17,485 nt of DNA. Source: UBA11524 sp964464815 (GTDB taxonomy: Bacteria > Bacillota > Clostridia > Christensenellales > Aristaeellaceae). Both the position numbers and the translations under genes were made by a program. The stretch lies in contig CAYXHF010000044.1 in NCBI GenBank assembly GCA_964464815.1, positions 1 through 17,485 of the forward strand, in the 5' to 3' direction. The notes beneath the pieces were generated by a model, which saw only the letters and a list, made by a program, of their open reading frames with translations, was not told where the DNA came from and searched no databases. Positions 6,894-13,779 of the stretch are shown here, one piece after another; position 1 is the stretch's first letter, and the number at the start of each line of letters is the position of its first letter.

Positions 6894-8705
6894 GTGCGTT
6901 ACCCTGCTTCGTTTCTGGACGAGCTTCGCGCCCGCGCGGACATCGTTCAGGTCATTGGCCAGTACATCCCGCTGAAAAAGAACGGGCGCAAGTATTGGGG
7001 CCTTTGTCCCTTCCACGGCGAAAAGACAGCTTCCTTCTCCGTTGATGCGGAAAAGCAATTGTACTACTGCTTCGGCTGCAAGGCCGGTGGCACAGTCATC
7101 AATTTCGTCATGGATATTGAGCGCCTGACCTTTCCGGAGGCCATCAAGCATCTGGCCGACCAGCTGCACATGCCACTGCCGGAAATGGTCGAGGATCCTG
7201 ATTATCAACGCCGCCTGACACAGCGCGAACGGCTGCTTTCCTGCAACAAGGAGGCTGCGCGGCTCTTCCACGAGACGCTGTTCACGCCCGCTGGTGCGCC
7301 GATGCTGGACTATCTCAAGCGACGCGGCCTGTCCGACAGCGTGATTCGCAAGTTCGGCCTTGGTGCGGCGCCTGACCGCTGGGACATGGTCACCAAGACG
7401 CTTCAGGAGAAGGGCTACACGCTGGAGGAATTACAGCTGGCTGGCCTGACCATCGTCAAGGAGGCCGAGCCTGCCACTGAGGACAAGCCTGCCCGGCCGC
7501 GACGTGCCTTTGACATGTTCCGCAACCGCGCTATCTTCCCCATTATTGATCAGCATGGCAATGTGCTTGCCTTTGGCGGCCGTGCGCTGGCCAACATACA
7601 GCCCAAGTACCTGAACACCTCCGACACGCCGGTGTTCAACAAGCGCCAAGGCGTTTACGCCGCCAACCTGCTGCGTAAGGAGCGGCATTTGGAGCGCGTG
7701 GTGCTGGTGGAAGGCTACATGGACGTGGTGTCCCTGACGCAGTTTGGCGTCACGGGCGTCTGCGCGACGCTGGGTACAGCGCTGACCAATGAACAGGCCA
7801 AGCTGCTCAAACGCTTTGCGCCCACGGTTTATCTGTCCTATGATGGCGACAGTGCAGGTCAGCATGCCATTCTGCGCGGTCTGGACATTTTGGAGGCAGA
7901 AGGCGTTGCGGCACGCGTGCTGGATTTCCCCGACGGGCTTGACCCGGACGAGTTCATCCGCCGCGACGGCAAAGACGCCTTTGACAAGCTGCCCGCACTC
8001 ACGCCGCAGGCATACCGCATGCGCCGTGAGCGCACCGAGCACGACTTATCCACACAGGAGGGACGCACCGCCTACGCCAAGGCATGCGCCGCCATCATCC
8101 GCAATCTGGAACCGCTGGAAATGGAAAACGCCTTGCAGGAGTTAATCGTCCAGACCGGCTTCAGTCGGGAGGTGCTGCTGGCGCAAATCGGCGTGACGCC
8201 ACCCAAGGCACCTGCGCCCGATGCACTGTCTGCACCGCAGCGCCCCTATCGTCCGCCAACGCCGCCACGGCAGGAGGCACCACCGCAAGCTGCGGATGAG
8301 GACACCACCGCCGAGGAATTGCTGATTTCCCTCATCGCCACCAGACGCCTGCCGGGTGACATTGCCGCGGAGGAAGATTTCCACGATCCGCTTTTGCAGG
8401 AATTGTACAAGGGCTTACAGCAGGGCATCTCCCCTGCCACGCTGGTGGAAATGCAAACGGATGAGGTCACACGCGCGCGCGTCAGCCATTTGCTGATGAC
8501 GCCGATGAGTGAAAACATGGATCAGCTGATTCAGATGGCGCACGACTGCCTATCCCGCATGCGCCTCAAGCGTGCCAAGGCACAATATGATGACATCATG
8601 AAGCGGATTAAAACGCTCTCCGGCGAGCAGAAAATGCAAGCGCTGGCAGAAGCGAAACGCTTAAATGACGTAATGAATCGACTCAAACAGCAACCGATTC
8701 ATTGA
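6894..8705 (+). CDS. dnaG: DNA primase
   Basis: A 603-residue DnaG primase, which makes RNA primers on the lagging strand with the DnaB-type helicase. Its CHC2 zinc-binding domain has Cys38, His41, Cys59 and Cys62 (CPFHGEKTASFSV...YYCFGC). Next is the RNA-polymerase-like core with the basic motif FRNRAIFPI (209-217). The TOPRIM fold follows, with VEGYMD (Glu273, Asp277) and the metal-binding acidic residues in YDGDSAG (Asp317, Asp319). After a proline-rich linker near 430-460 comes the helical helicase-binding domain. Length is usual. Start: GTG at 6894, because AGGGAGGTGA (6876-6885) is 8 nt upstream and the protein then opens with RYPASFLDELRARADIV as the family does. A TTG at 6870 precedes the ribosome site and is rejected. 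A charged insert (about 189-204, VKEAEPATEDKPARPRR) sits in the core. Confidence 0.97.
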   Translation: MRYPASFLDELRARADIVQVIGQYIPLKKNGRKYWGLCPFHGEKTASFSVDAEKQLYYCFGCKAGGTVINFVMDIERLTFPEAIKHLADQLHMPLPEMVEDPDYQRRLTQRERLLSCNKEAARLFHETLFTPAGAPMLDYLKRRGLSDSVIRKFGLGAAPDRWDMVTKTLQEKGYTLEELQLAGLTIVKEAEPATEDKPARPRRAFDMFRNRAIFPIIDQHGNVLAFGGRALANIQPKYLNTSDTPVFNKRQGVYAANLLRKERHLERVVLVEGYMDVVSLTQFGVTGVCATLGTALTNEQAKLLKRFAPTVYLSYDGDSAGQHAILRGLDILEAEGVAARVLDFPDGLDPDEFIRRDGKDAFDKLPALTPQAYRMRRERTEHDLSTQEGRTAYAKACAAIIRNLEPLEMENALQELIVQTGFSREVLLAQIGVTPPKAPAPDALSAPQRPYRPPTPPRQEAPPQAADEDTTAEELLISLIATRRLPGDIAAEEDFHDPLLQELYKGLQQGISPATLVEMQTDEVTRARVSHLLMTPMSENMDQLIQMAHDCLSRMRLKRAKAQYDDIMKRIKTLSGEQKMQALAEAKRLNDVMNRLKQQPIH

Positions 8706-8731
8706 TTTTCCCTAGTTATCCCCTTAAGCTA

Positions 8732-8740
8732 TGTGATAAT
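8732..8740 (+). promoter_or_regulatory. Possible extended -10 promoter before the first rpoD
   Basis: TGTGATAAT in the 90-bp dnaG-rpoD gap matches an extended -10 (TGN plus GATAAT, one mismatch from TATAAT). No convincing -35 is present. An internal promoter here would let sigma factor be made independently of dnaG. Confidence 0.35.
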
Positions 8741-8795
8741 TCGGTTTACTTGCCGGACAATGCTTCCGGTCGCACCACAAGAAGGAGAGGTCCAC

Positions 8796-9905
8796 TTGAC
8801 GCTTTCGCAGAATAACCGTCCGTCTTCACTTGACGAACTGTATGAGTACGCAAAAACAAAGGGAACGCTGACGTATCAGGAAATTAACGAGCGCATCGGC
8901 AATTCTTATGTCGATCCCGAGGTGCTTGACAAGGTGCTTGACAAGCTGGAAAGCCTCGGCGTGTCTGTGGTGGATGCAAACGAGATTGCATCCGATGCAG
9001 AGGAAACCACCGACAACAACATGGCCGATGATTTCAGCGAAACTGACAACATTTCCGCTGATGACCCCGTCCGGATGTACCTCAAAGAAATTGGCCGCAT
9101 TCCCCTGCTGACCAGCGAGGAAGAAATCGAGGTGGCCAAGCAGCTGGTGGAAAGCGACGACCCGGAGGTCCGCGCCGAAGCCAAGCGCCGCCTGAGTGAG
9201 GCGAACCTGCGTCTGGTCGTATCCATCGCGAAAAAGTATGTGGGCCGCAGCAAGAACTCGATGGGTCTGCTCGACCTGATTCAGGAAGGCAATCTGGGCC
9301 TGATTAAGGCTGTGGAGAAGTTCGACTACACCAAGGGCTTCAAGTTCTCCACCTACGCCACCTGGTGGATTCGTCAGGCCATCACCCGCTCCATTGCCGA
9401 TCAGGCGCGCACCATCCGCATTCCGGTACACATGGTGGAGACCATCAACCGCATCGTGCGCGTCAATCGCCAGCTGCAGCAGAAGCTGGGCCGCGAGCCG
9501 CGCCCGGAGGAAATCGCCAAGGAGATTGGCATCAGCGTCAGCAAGGTGCAGGAAATCATCAAGATTGCCCAGGAGCCTGTGTCGCTGGAATCCCCCATTG
9601 GCGAGGAGGAAGACAGCCATCTGGGCGACTTCCTGATGGACGAAAAGACGCCGCCGCCCTCTCAGATTGTGGCGGACAGCATGATGAAGCAGACGCTTTC
9701 CGACGTCCTGCACATGCTCACCCCGCGTGAGGAGCAGGTCATCCGCATGCGCTACGGCCTGGATGACGGCCAGCAGCGCACGCTGGAGGAGGTCGGCAAG
9801 GCCTTCAACGTCACCCGCGAACGCATCCGCCAAATCGAGGTCAAGGCGCTGCGCAAAATCAAACGCCCGAATATGTCAAAGAATCTGGTGGACTATATGG
9901 ACTGA
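8796..9905 (+). CDS. rpoD: Primary sigma factor RpoD/SigA, first tandem copy (with region 2 insertion)
   Basis: A 369-residue group-1 sigma-70 factor directing core RNA polymerase to housekeeping promoters. Region 1.1 (about 10-60) is followed by a very acidic linker (61-90), region 1.2 DDPVRMYLKEIG (89-100), region 2 with the -10-binding segment ATWWIRQAITRSIADQART, region 3 and region 4 with the helix-turn-helix LEEVGKAFNVTRERIRQIE. Every core element is present, so it looks functional. Compared with the next gene it has three extra residues in GRSKNSMGLLDLIQEGN (150-166; the sister has GRGMQFLDLIQEGN), just before the core-binding LDLIQEGN. Start: TTG at 8796 after GAAGGAGAGG (8781-8790); an in-frame ATT/ATG further upstream lies ahead of that site. 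It follows dnaG, the classic position for rpoD. Confidence 0.95.
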   Translation: MTLSQNNRPSSLDELYEYAKTKGTLTYQEINERIGNSYVDPEVLDKVLDKLESLGVSVVDANEIASDAEETTDNNMADDFSETDNISADDPVRMYLKEIGRIPLLTSEEEIEVAKQLVESDDPEVRAEAKRRLSEANLRLVVSIAKKYVGRSKNSMGLLDLIQEGNLGLIKAVEKFDYTKGFKFSTYATWWIRQAITRSIADQARTIRIPVHMVETINRIVRVNRQLQQKLGREPRPEEIAKEIGISVSKVQEIIKIAQEPVSLESPIGEEEDSHLGDFLMDEKTPPPSQIVADSMMKQTLSDVLHMLTPREEQVIRMRYGLDDGQQRTLEEVGKAFNVTRERIRQIEVKALRKIKRPNMSKNLVDYMD

Positions 9906-9934
9906 CCGCTGCGCCAAAAAGGAGTGGATGCCAC

Positions 9935-11041
9935 TTGACGCAACATCCCGAAGACCGTCAAAAACGGCTCGATGAACTCTATGAATACGGCAAGCAAAAA
10001 GGAACGCTGACCTATACGGAGGTTGTGGAGCGCCTGATGGATCTCTACATCGAACCGGAGCAGCTGGAAAAAGTACTGGAGAATCTCGATGCGCTGGGCG
10101 TTTCTGTGGTCGGCGAAAACGGTGTACCCGTACCTACCACCGCCGCCAATGAAGAGCCCGCCGTGGAGACGGCAGATTTGTCCGTGCCCGAGTCGGTCAG
10201 CGCCGATGATCCCGTCCGCATGTATCTCAAGGAGATTGGCAAATATCCCCTGCTGACGCTGGAAGAGGAAATTGCACTGGCCAAGCAGCTGGAGGAAGGC
10301 ACGCCCGAGGAGCAAGCCGATGCCAAGCGGCGGCTGAGCGAAGCGAACCTGCGTCTGGTGGTATCCATTGCAAAGCGCTATGTCGGGCGCGGCATGCAGT
10401 TTCTGGATTTGATTCAAGAGGGCAATCTGGGCCTGATTAAGGCCGTGGAGAAGTTCGACTATCGCAAGGGCTTCAAGTTCTCCACCTACGCCACGTGGTG
10501 GATTCGTCAAGCCATTACCCGCTCCATCGCCGATCAGGCGCGCACCATCCGCATTCCGGTGCATATGGTGGAGACCATCAATAAGCTGATTCGCGTCAAC
10601 CGTCAGCTGGCGCAGGAGCTGGGCCGTGATCCCACACCCGCTGAAATCGCCAAGGAGATGCACATCAGCGAAAGCAAGGTGCGCGAAATCATCAAGATTG
10701 CCCAAGAGCCGGTGTCTTTGGAATCGCCTATTGGTGAGGAAGAGGACAGCCACCTGGGCGACTTCATTGAGGATGAAAGCGCCCCTGCGCCGGCTGAGGC
10801 CGCCTCCATGTCGCTGATGCGTGAGCAGCTGCAAGAGGTGCTGCACACGCTGACGCCGCGTGAGGAAAAGGTCATTCGCCTCCGCTTCGGTCTGGATGAT
10901 GGCCAGCAGCGCACCCTGGAGGAGGTCGGCAAGGAATTCAACGTCACGCGTGAACGAATTCGCCAGATTGAAGCCAAGGCACTGCGCAAAATCCGCCACC
11001 CAATGCGCGCCAAGAAGCTGCGCGATTACTACACTGAATAA
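9935..11041 (+). CDS. rpoD: Primary sigma factor RpoD/SigA, second tandem copy
   Basis: A 368-residue group-1 sigma-70 factor, complete from region 1.1 (RLDELYEYGKQKGTLTYTEV, 11-30) through region 1.2 (DDPVRMYLKEIG, 91-102), region 2 (KRYVGRGMQFLDLIQEGN, the usual form without insertion), region 3 and region 4 (LEEVGKEFNVTRERIRQIEAKALRKIRHP). It differs from the first copy mainly in the N-terminal region and the acidic linker. The -10-binding segment is identical and the -35-binding helix nearly so, so both should read the same promoter class. Its region 2 is the typical sequence, which makes this the better candidate for the ancestral housekeeping factor. It starts with TTG after AAAAGGAGTGG, 29 bp beyond the first copy, and ends before a hairpin terminator. 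Confidence 0.95.
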   Translation: MTQHPEDRQKRLDELYEYGKQKGTLTYTEVVERLMDLYIEPEQLEKVLENLDALGVSVVGENGVPVPTTAANEEPAVETADLSVPESVSADDPVRMYLKEIGKYPLLTLEEEIALAKQLEEGTPEEQADAKRRLSEANLRLVVSIAKRYVGRGMQFLDLIQEGNLGLIKAVEKFDYRKGFKFSTYATWWIRQAITRSIADQARTIRIPVHMVETINKLIRVNRQLAQELGRDPTPAEIAKEMHISESKVREIIKIAQEPVSLESPIGEEEDSHLGDFIEDESAPAPAEAASMSLMREQLQEVLHTLTPREEKVIRLRFGLDDGQQRTLEEVGKEFNVTRERIRQIEAKALRKIRHPMRAKKLRDYYTE

Positions 11042-11061
11042 GCTTTTTATTGCAAAGCAGC

Positions 11062-11102
11062 GCGGCTCTGTCTGGTTTTGTACCGACAGAGCCGCTTGTT
11101 TG
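11062..11102 (+). terminator. Hairpin after the second rpoD
   Basis: GCGGCTCTGTC (11062-11072) and GACAGAGCCGC (11085-11095) form a perfect 11-bp GC-rich stem, followed by TTGTTT. The T-run is short and broken by G, and the trmK ribosome site begins immediately. This suggests partial termination that lowers trmK-nif3 expression relative to the sigma factors. Confidence 0.7.
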
Positions 11103-11110
11103 GAGGACAT

Positions 11111-11794
11111 ATGCTCGACGAACGATTAACCCTTGCTTCCCAGCTTTATCAGCCCTGTCAGCTGGGCGCCGACATCGGCACGGATCATGGTCTGTTGCCC
11201 TGCCATTTGCTGCGCAAGGGCATTTGCCAGCGGATGATTCTCTCCGACGTCAGCCCCAAGGCACTTCGCCACGCCGAGGAAAGCGTTGCGCGGTATCACC
11301 TTTCCGACCGCGCCCGCACGGTACTGGCCGACGGTCTGGATGCGCTGACGGAGCCGTGCGGATGCGTCTCCATGATGGGCATGGGCGGCGAAACGATTCG
11401 CGATATTCTGCTCAGCGGCCAGGCCCATTTGCATGGCGCTGTGCTGGTCATTTCCGCGCATACGGAGCAGCCGCTTGTGCGAAAGACGCTGCCCGAAATC
11501 GGCTATCACATCGTGCAGGAGCGGCTTTGCCGGGCGGCAGGGCGCTTCTACATCTTCTGGCGTGCCGAACCCGGTGTGGATGCACCGTGGAGCGAGGAGG
11601 AGCTGCGCTATGGTCGCCTGCTCTGGACGCAGAACGACCCGGCGCTGGTGAAGGAATACTGTGCATTCCGCATCAAGGTGATGGAGGATCGTCTGCGCGG
11701 GCTGTCTGCCGCCAGTGGCGATGTGTCCCAGCTGGAAGCAGAAATCCGTCGCGACGCCGACTTCTACCGCATGAAGTGCGAAAAGGAGGACTGA
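11111..11794 (+). CDS. trmK: tRNA (adenine(22)-N1)-methyltransferase
   Basis: A 227-residue SAM-dependent methyltransferase of the TrmK family, which makes m1A at position 22 of tRNA in Gram-positive bacteria. The SAM-binding motif is GADIGTDHGLLP (19-30), followed by ILSDVSPKAL, DGLDAL and the family-typical MMGMGGETI. The Rossmann domain is followed by a helical C-terminal tail rich in Glu and Arg, as in YqfN-type proteins. Length is normal. Start: ATG 11111, with TTGGAGG about 4 nt upstream. A longer frame from 11078 runs through the terminator hairpin and is rejected. It ends 3 nt before the next start, whose ribosome site AAGGAGG lies inside its last codons, so the two are translationally coupled. 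Confidence 0.93.
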   Translation: MLDERLTLASQLYQPCQLGADIGTDHGLLPCHLLRKGICQRMILSDVSPKALRHAEESVARYHLSDRARTVLADGLDALTEPCGCVSMMGMGGETIRDILLSGQAHLHGAVLVISAHTEQPLVRKTLPEIGYHIVQERLCRAAGRFYIFWRAEPGVDAPWSEEELRYGRLLWTQNDPALVKEYCAFRIKVMEDRLRGLSAASGDVSQLEAEIRRDADFYRMKCEKED

Positions 11795-11797
11795 CCC

Positions 11798-12556
11798 ATG
11801 CTGACCGTACAGCGTGTATACGAGCTGATTGACGAAATCGCGCCCTTTGCCACGCAGGTGGAATACGACAATGCCGGCCTGCTGGTCGGTGATGCACAAA
11901 TGGAGGTCACGGGCATTCATCTGGCACTGGATGTGACCGATGCGGTCATTGACGATGCGCTTGCCCTTGGCGCCAACCTGATTGTGACGCATCATCCGAT
12001 GATGTTCTCGGCCCGCAAGCGCCTGACTGAAGGCGACCGCGAGGGACATTTGTTGCAGCGGCTGATTCGCCACCACATGGCGCTCATCGCCGCCCACACC
12101 AACTTCGATCAAGCAAAAGGCGGCATGAACGACACGCTCTGCACGCTGCTGCATCTGGAAAACGTGGTTGGCGAGGGCTTTGTGCGCGTGGGTGATTTGC
12201 CTTCGCCCATGACCGCCGCCGACTTTGCCGCCCAAACGGCTGACACGCTCGGCGACGTCGTGCGCGTAATGGGGCGCAAAACGGCGCTCCTGCACCGCAT
12301 CGGGCTTTGCTCCGGCGGTGGCTGTGAGGAGTGGGAGCAGGCCCAGCAGCTCGGCGCAGACGCCTTCCTGACGGGCGAATGCAAGCATCACATTGCGCTG
12401 GATGCCGCCGCGCAGGGCGTTGTCATGCTCGAAGCTGGTCATTTTGCGACCGAAAACCCCGGGATTTTTACATTGATGAAGGCTTTACAAAACGCGCCGG
12501 ATATAGTACAATGGAAGATGCGCATTTCACGCTCCGAACGGGGCGCGTATGAGTGA
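11798..12556 (+). CDS. Nif3-like dinuclear metal centre protein
   Basis: A 252-residue member of the Nif3/YbgI/YqfO family, hexameric proteins with a two-metal site whose physiological reaction is unsettled; they are often labelled GTP cyclohydrolase 1 type 2. Metal ligands are visible: His65-His66 in VTHHPMMF, Asp104 in AAHTNFD, and His215 with Glu219 in EAGHFATE. The opening VEYDNAGLLVGD also follows the family. This is the short form close to E. coli YbgI in length. The roughly 120-residue domain inserted in the middle of B. subtilis YqfO is absent. It sits directly after trmK, an arrangement conserved in Firmicutes, with AAGGAGG just before the ATG. Confidence 0.93.
   Translation: MLTVQRVYELIDEIAPFATQVEYDNAGLLVGDAQMEVTGIHLALDVTDAVIDDALALGANLIVTHHPMMFSARKRLTEGDREGHLLQRLIRHHMALIAAHTNFDQAKGGMNDTLCTLLHLENVVGEGFVRVGDLPSPMTAADFAAQTADTLGDVVRVMGRKTALLHRIGLCSGGGCEEWEQAQQLGADAFLTGECKHHIALDAAAQGVVMLEAGHFATENPGIFTLMKALQNAPDIVQWKMRISRSERGAYE
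12484..12512 (+). promoter_or_regulatory. Sigma-A-type promoter inside the 3' end of the Nif3-like gene
   Basis: TTTACA (12484-12489) and TACAAT (12507-12512) are each one mismatch from consensus and are separated by exactly 17 bp. The box lies about 87 bp before the zinc-ribbon gene and could drive it separately. Confidence 0.5.
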
Positions 12557-12598
12557 CCGTTCGTGCCCCCGGCACGTGCTATTATCAAGGAGGTACTT

Positions 12599-13306
12599 AT
12601 GGAACAGCTGTCTATGTTATGGGATTATCAGCGGGAGGACCGCAAGGCAGACAAACTGGAGCAGGAACTGAATCACAGCCCCCTGCGGCAGAAGATGAAC
12701 AATTGCCGCACCCAGTTCAACGCCAAGCAGAAGCAGTACAAGCAGATGGAGGAGCAGGTGGCCATTCTGGCTGACCGCAAGGATGCCATTCGCGATGCCA
12801 TCGCCCGTTGCCAGGAGCAGCTGAGCGCCCTGCAAGCGCGCTTTGAGCAGAATCCGCCCACCGATGTGGACGACACCAAGGCGATGATGAGCGAAGTACA
12901 TCACTTTCTGGAGACGATTGGCAGCTATGAGCAGGAAATGAAGCGCATGGCCAAGGATGCCAACGATTATGACCAGAAGGAACGCAGCCTCCGCCGCGAT
13001 GCCATCAAGCTCAAGGAAGAATTCGATCTGCTCAAGAAGCAGTATGACAAGGAAGCACCGGAGAAGGAGGCTGCCCTCAAGGCACAGCGCGCTGTTGCCA
13101 GCCAGAAGGCCGAGGGGATTTCTCCCGAGCTGCTGGCGCGTTATCAGGACATCAAGAAGCGCATCTCGCCGCCTCTTGCGCGCCTGGTCAACAACCAGTG
13201 CAGTGGCTGCAACATGTCCCTGCCTTCCGCCGTCCTCAGCCGTGTCAACGCCGCCAATGGCGAAATCGTTGAATGCGAAAGCTGCGGCCGTCTGCTGATT
13301 CCCTAA
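12599..13306 (+). CDS. Coiled-coil protein with C4-type zinc ribbon
   Basis: A 235-residue protein of the zinc-ribbon family found in many bacteria and resembling the chlamydial CT398/CdsZ protein (PF02591-type, recalled from family knowledge). Residues about 10-165 are charged, heptad-rich and predicted to form a long helical coiled coil. The C-terminus carries the zinc site CSGC...CESC (Cys201, 204, 226, 229). Members have been linked to nucleic-acid binding or to contacts with secretion and sigma-54 factors, but no function can be assigned here. Start: ATG 12599 with AAGGAGG 6 nt before; an in-frame upstream start would cover that site. It follows the Nif3-like gene by 42 bp and is the last gene of the plus-strand cluster. 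Confidence 0.9.
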   Translation: MEQLSMLWDYQREDRKADKLEQELNHSPLRQKMNNCRTQFNAKQKQYKQMEEQVAILADRKDAIRDAIARCQEQLSALQARFEQNPPTDVDDTKAMMSEVHHFLETIGSYEQEMKRMAKDANDYDQKERSLRRDAIKLKEEFDLLKKQYDKEAPEKEAALKAQRAVASQKAEGISPELLARYQDIKKRISPPLARLVNNQCSGCNMSLPSAVLSRVNAANGEIVECESCGRLLIP

Positions 13307-13307
13307 T

Positions 13308-13369
13308 AAAAAAGACGCCGGTAAGCACGCTATCCCCTGCGGAACAAGCGTGTCTACCGGCGCTTTTTT
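13308..13369 (+). terminator. Bidirectional hairpin terminator after the zinc-ribbon gene
   Basis: A run of six A precedes an imperfect stem: CGCCGGTA (13316-13323) with TACCGGCG (13355-13362), and CACGCT (13326-13331) with AGCGTG (13347-13352). A 15-nt loop separates the arms and six T follow. The flanking A and T runs can serve both strands, suiting the convergent genes on either side. Its last base adjoins the N gap. Confidence 0.88.
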
Positions 13370-13469
13370 NNNNNNNNNNNNNNNNNNNNNNNNNNNNNNN
13401 NNNNNNNNNNNNNNNNNNNNNNNNNNNNNNNNNNNNNNNNNNNNNNNNNNNNNNNNNNNNNNNNNNNNN
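13370..13469. other. Assembly gap of exactly 100 Ns
   Basis: A placeholder gap of fixed length that cuts through a terminator and carries no information. The sequence on both sides is identical over 55 nt, so the true gap may be zero or negative in length. Confidence 0.98.
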
Positions 13470-13524
13470 ACGCCGGTAAGCACGCTATCCCCTGCGGAAC
13501 AAGCGTGTCTACCGGCGCTTTTTT
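13470..13524 (+). repeat. Second identical copy of the terminator, probably an assembly duplicate
   Basis: These 55 nt are identical to 13315-13369, from ACGCCGGTAAGC through the six T, and lie directly on the other side of the N run. Only the last part of the leading A-run is missing. Beyond it the sequence continues with new AT-rich bases (TATATTTTTTTGGG). A real tandem terminator would hardly begin and end exactly at the gap edges, so I read this as overlapping contig ends. Confidence 0.85.
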
Positions 13525-13578
13525 ATATTTTTTTGGGAGAGGGCATTTTTCCTTGCTTAGCCAGTCAAAACATACTTT

Positions 13579-13660
13579 TGCCAGCACGCACCAGCATGCG
13601 CCCACACCCTTGGTTCGCCCTCTGGGAGAGCTGTCACCGTAGGTGACTGAGAGGGCTCAC
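13579..13660. repeat. REP-like palindromic repeat, copy A
   Basis: An 82-nt unit beginning TGCCAGCACGCACCAG and ending GAGGGCTCAC, repeated at 13680-13761 with 4 mismatches. It contains the nested palindrome GCCCTCT...GTCACC-GTA-GGTGAC...AGAGGGC, with an inner 6-bp stem, an outer 7-bp stem and an uneven internal loop. I recall similar elements as dispersed intergenic repeats in Ruminococcaceae/Oscillospiraceae-like genomes, but have not searched. The whole 13525-13779 interval has no credible gene. Confidence 0.75.
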
Positions 13661-13679
13661 CTCCGCCCCAACGCACCTC

Positions 13680-13761
13680 TGCCAACGCGCACCAGCATGC
13701 GCCCACACCCTTGGCTCGCCCTCTGGGAGAGCTGTCACCGCAGGTGACTGAGAGGGCTCAC
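13680..13761. repeat. REP-like palindromic repeat, copy B
   Basis: The second 82-nt unit, offset 101 bp from copy A and in the same orientation. One of the four differences changes the hairpin loop from GTA to GCA, leaving both stems intact. The non-repeated spacer between the copies is 19 bp. It lies 18 bp beyond the stop of the small membrane protein gene, so on the minus strand it may also serve as that transcript's 3' structure. Confidence 0.75.
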
Positions 13762-13779
13762 GCGCCAAGCCAAACCCCA

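Noticed and set aside
8826..9833. Long antisense frame over the first rpoD (and a similar one over the second)
   Set aside because: Both appear at the same position over both paralogs because the sense sequences are similar. No independent coding signal.
13273..13646. Frames crossing the N run, sharing a TPVSTLSPAEQACLPALF-like peptide on both sides
   Set aside because: These are translations of the duplicated terminator and of unknown bases, not genes.
13579..13761. Two direct repeats as a CRISPR array
   Set aside because: Only two units, each 82 nt and palindromic, with a 19-bp spacer and no cas genes. This fits a REP-like element.
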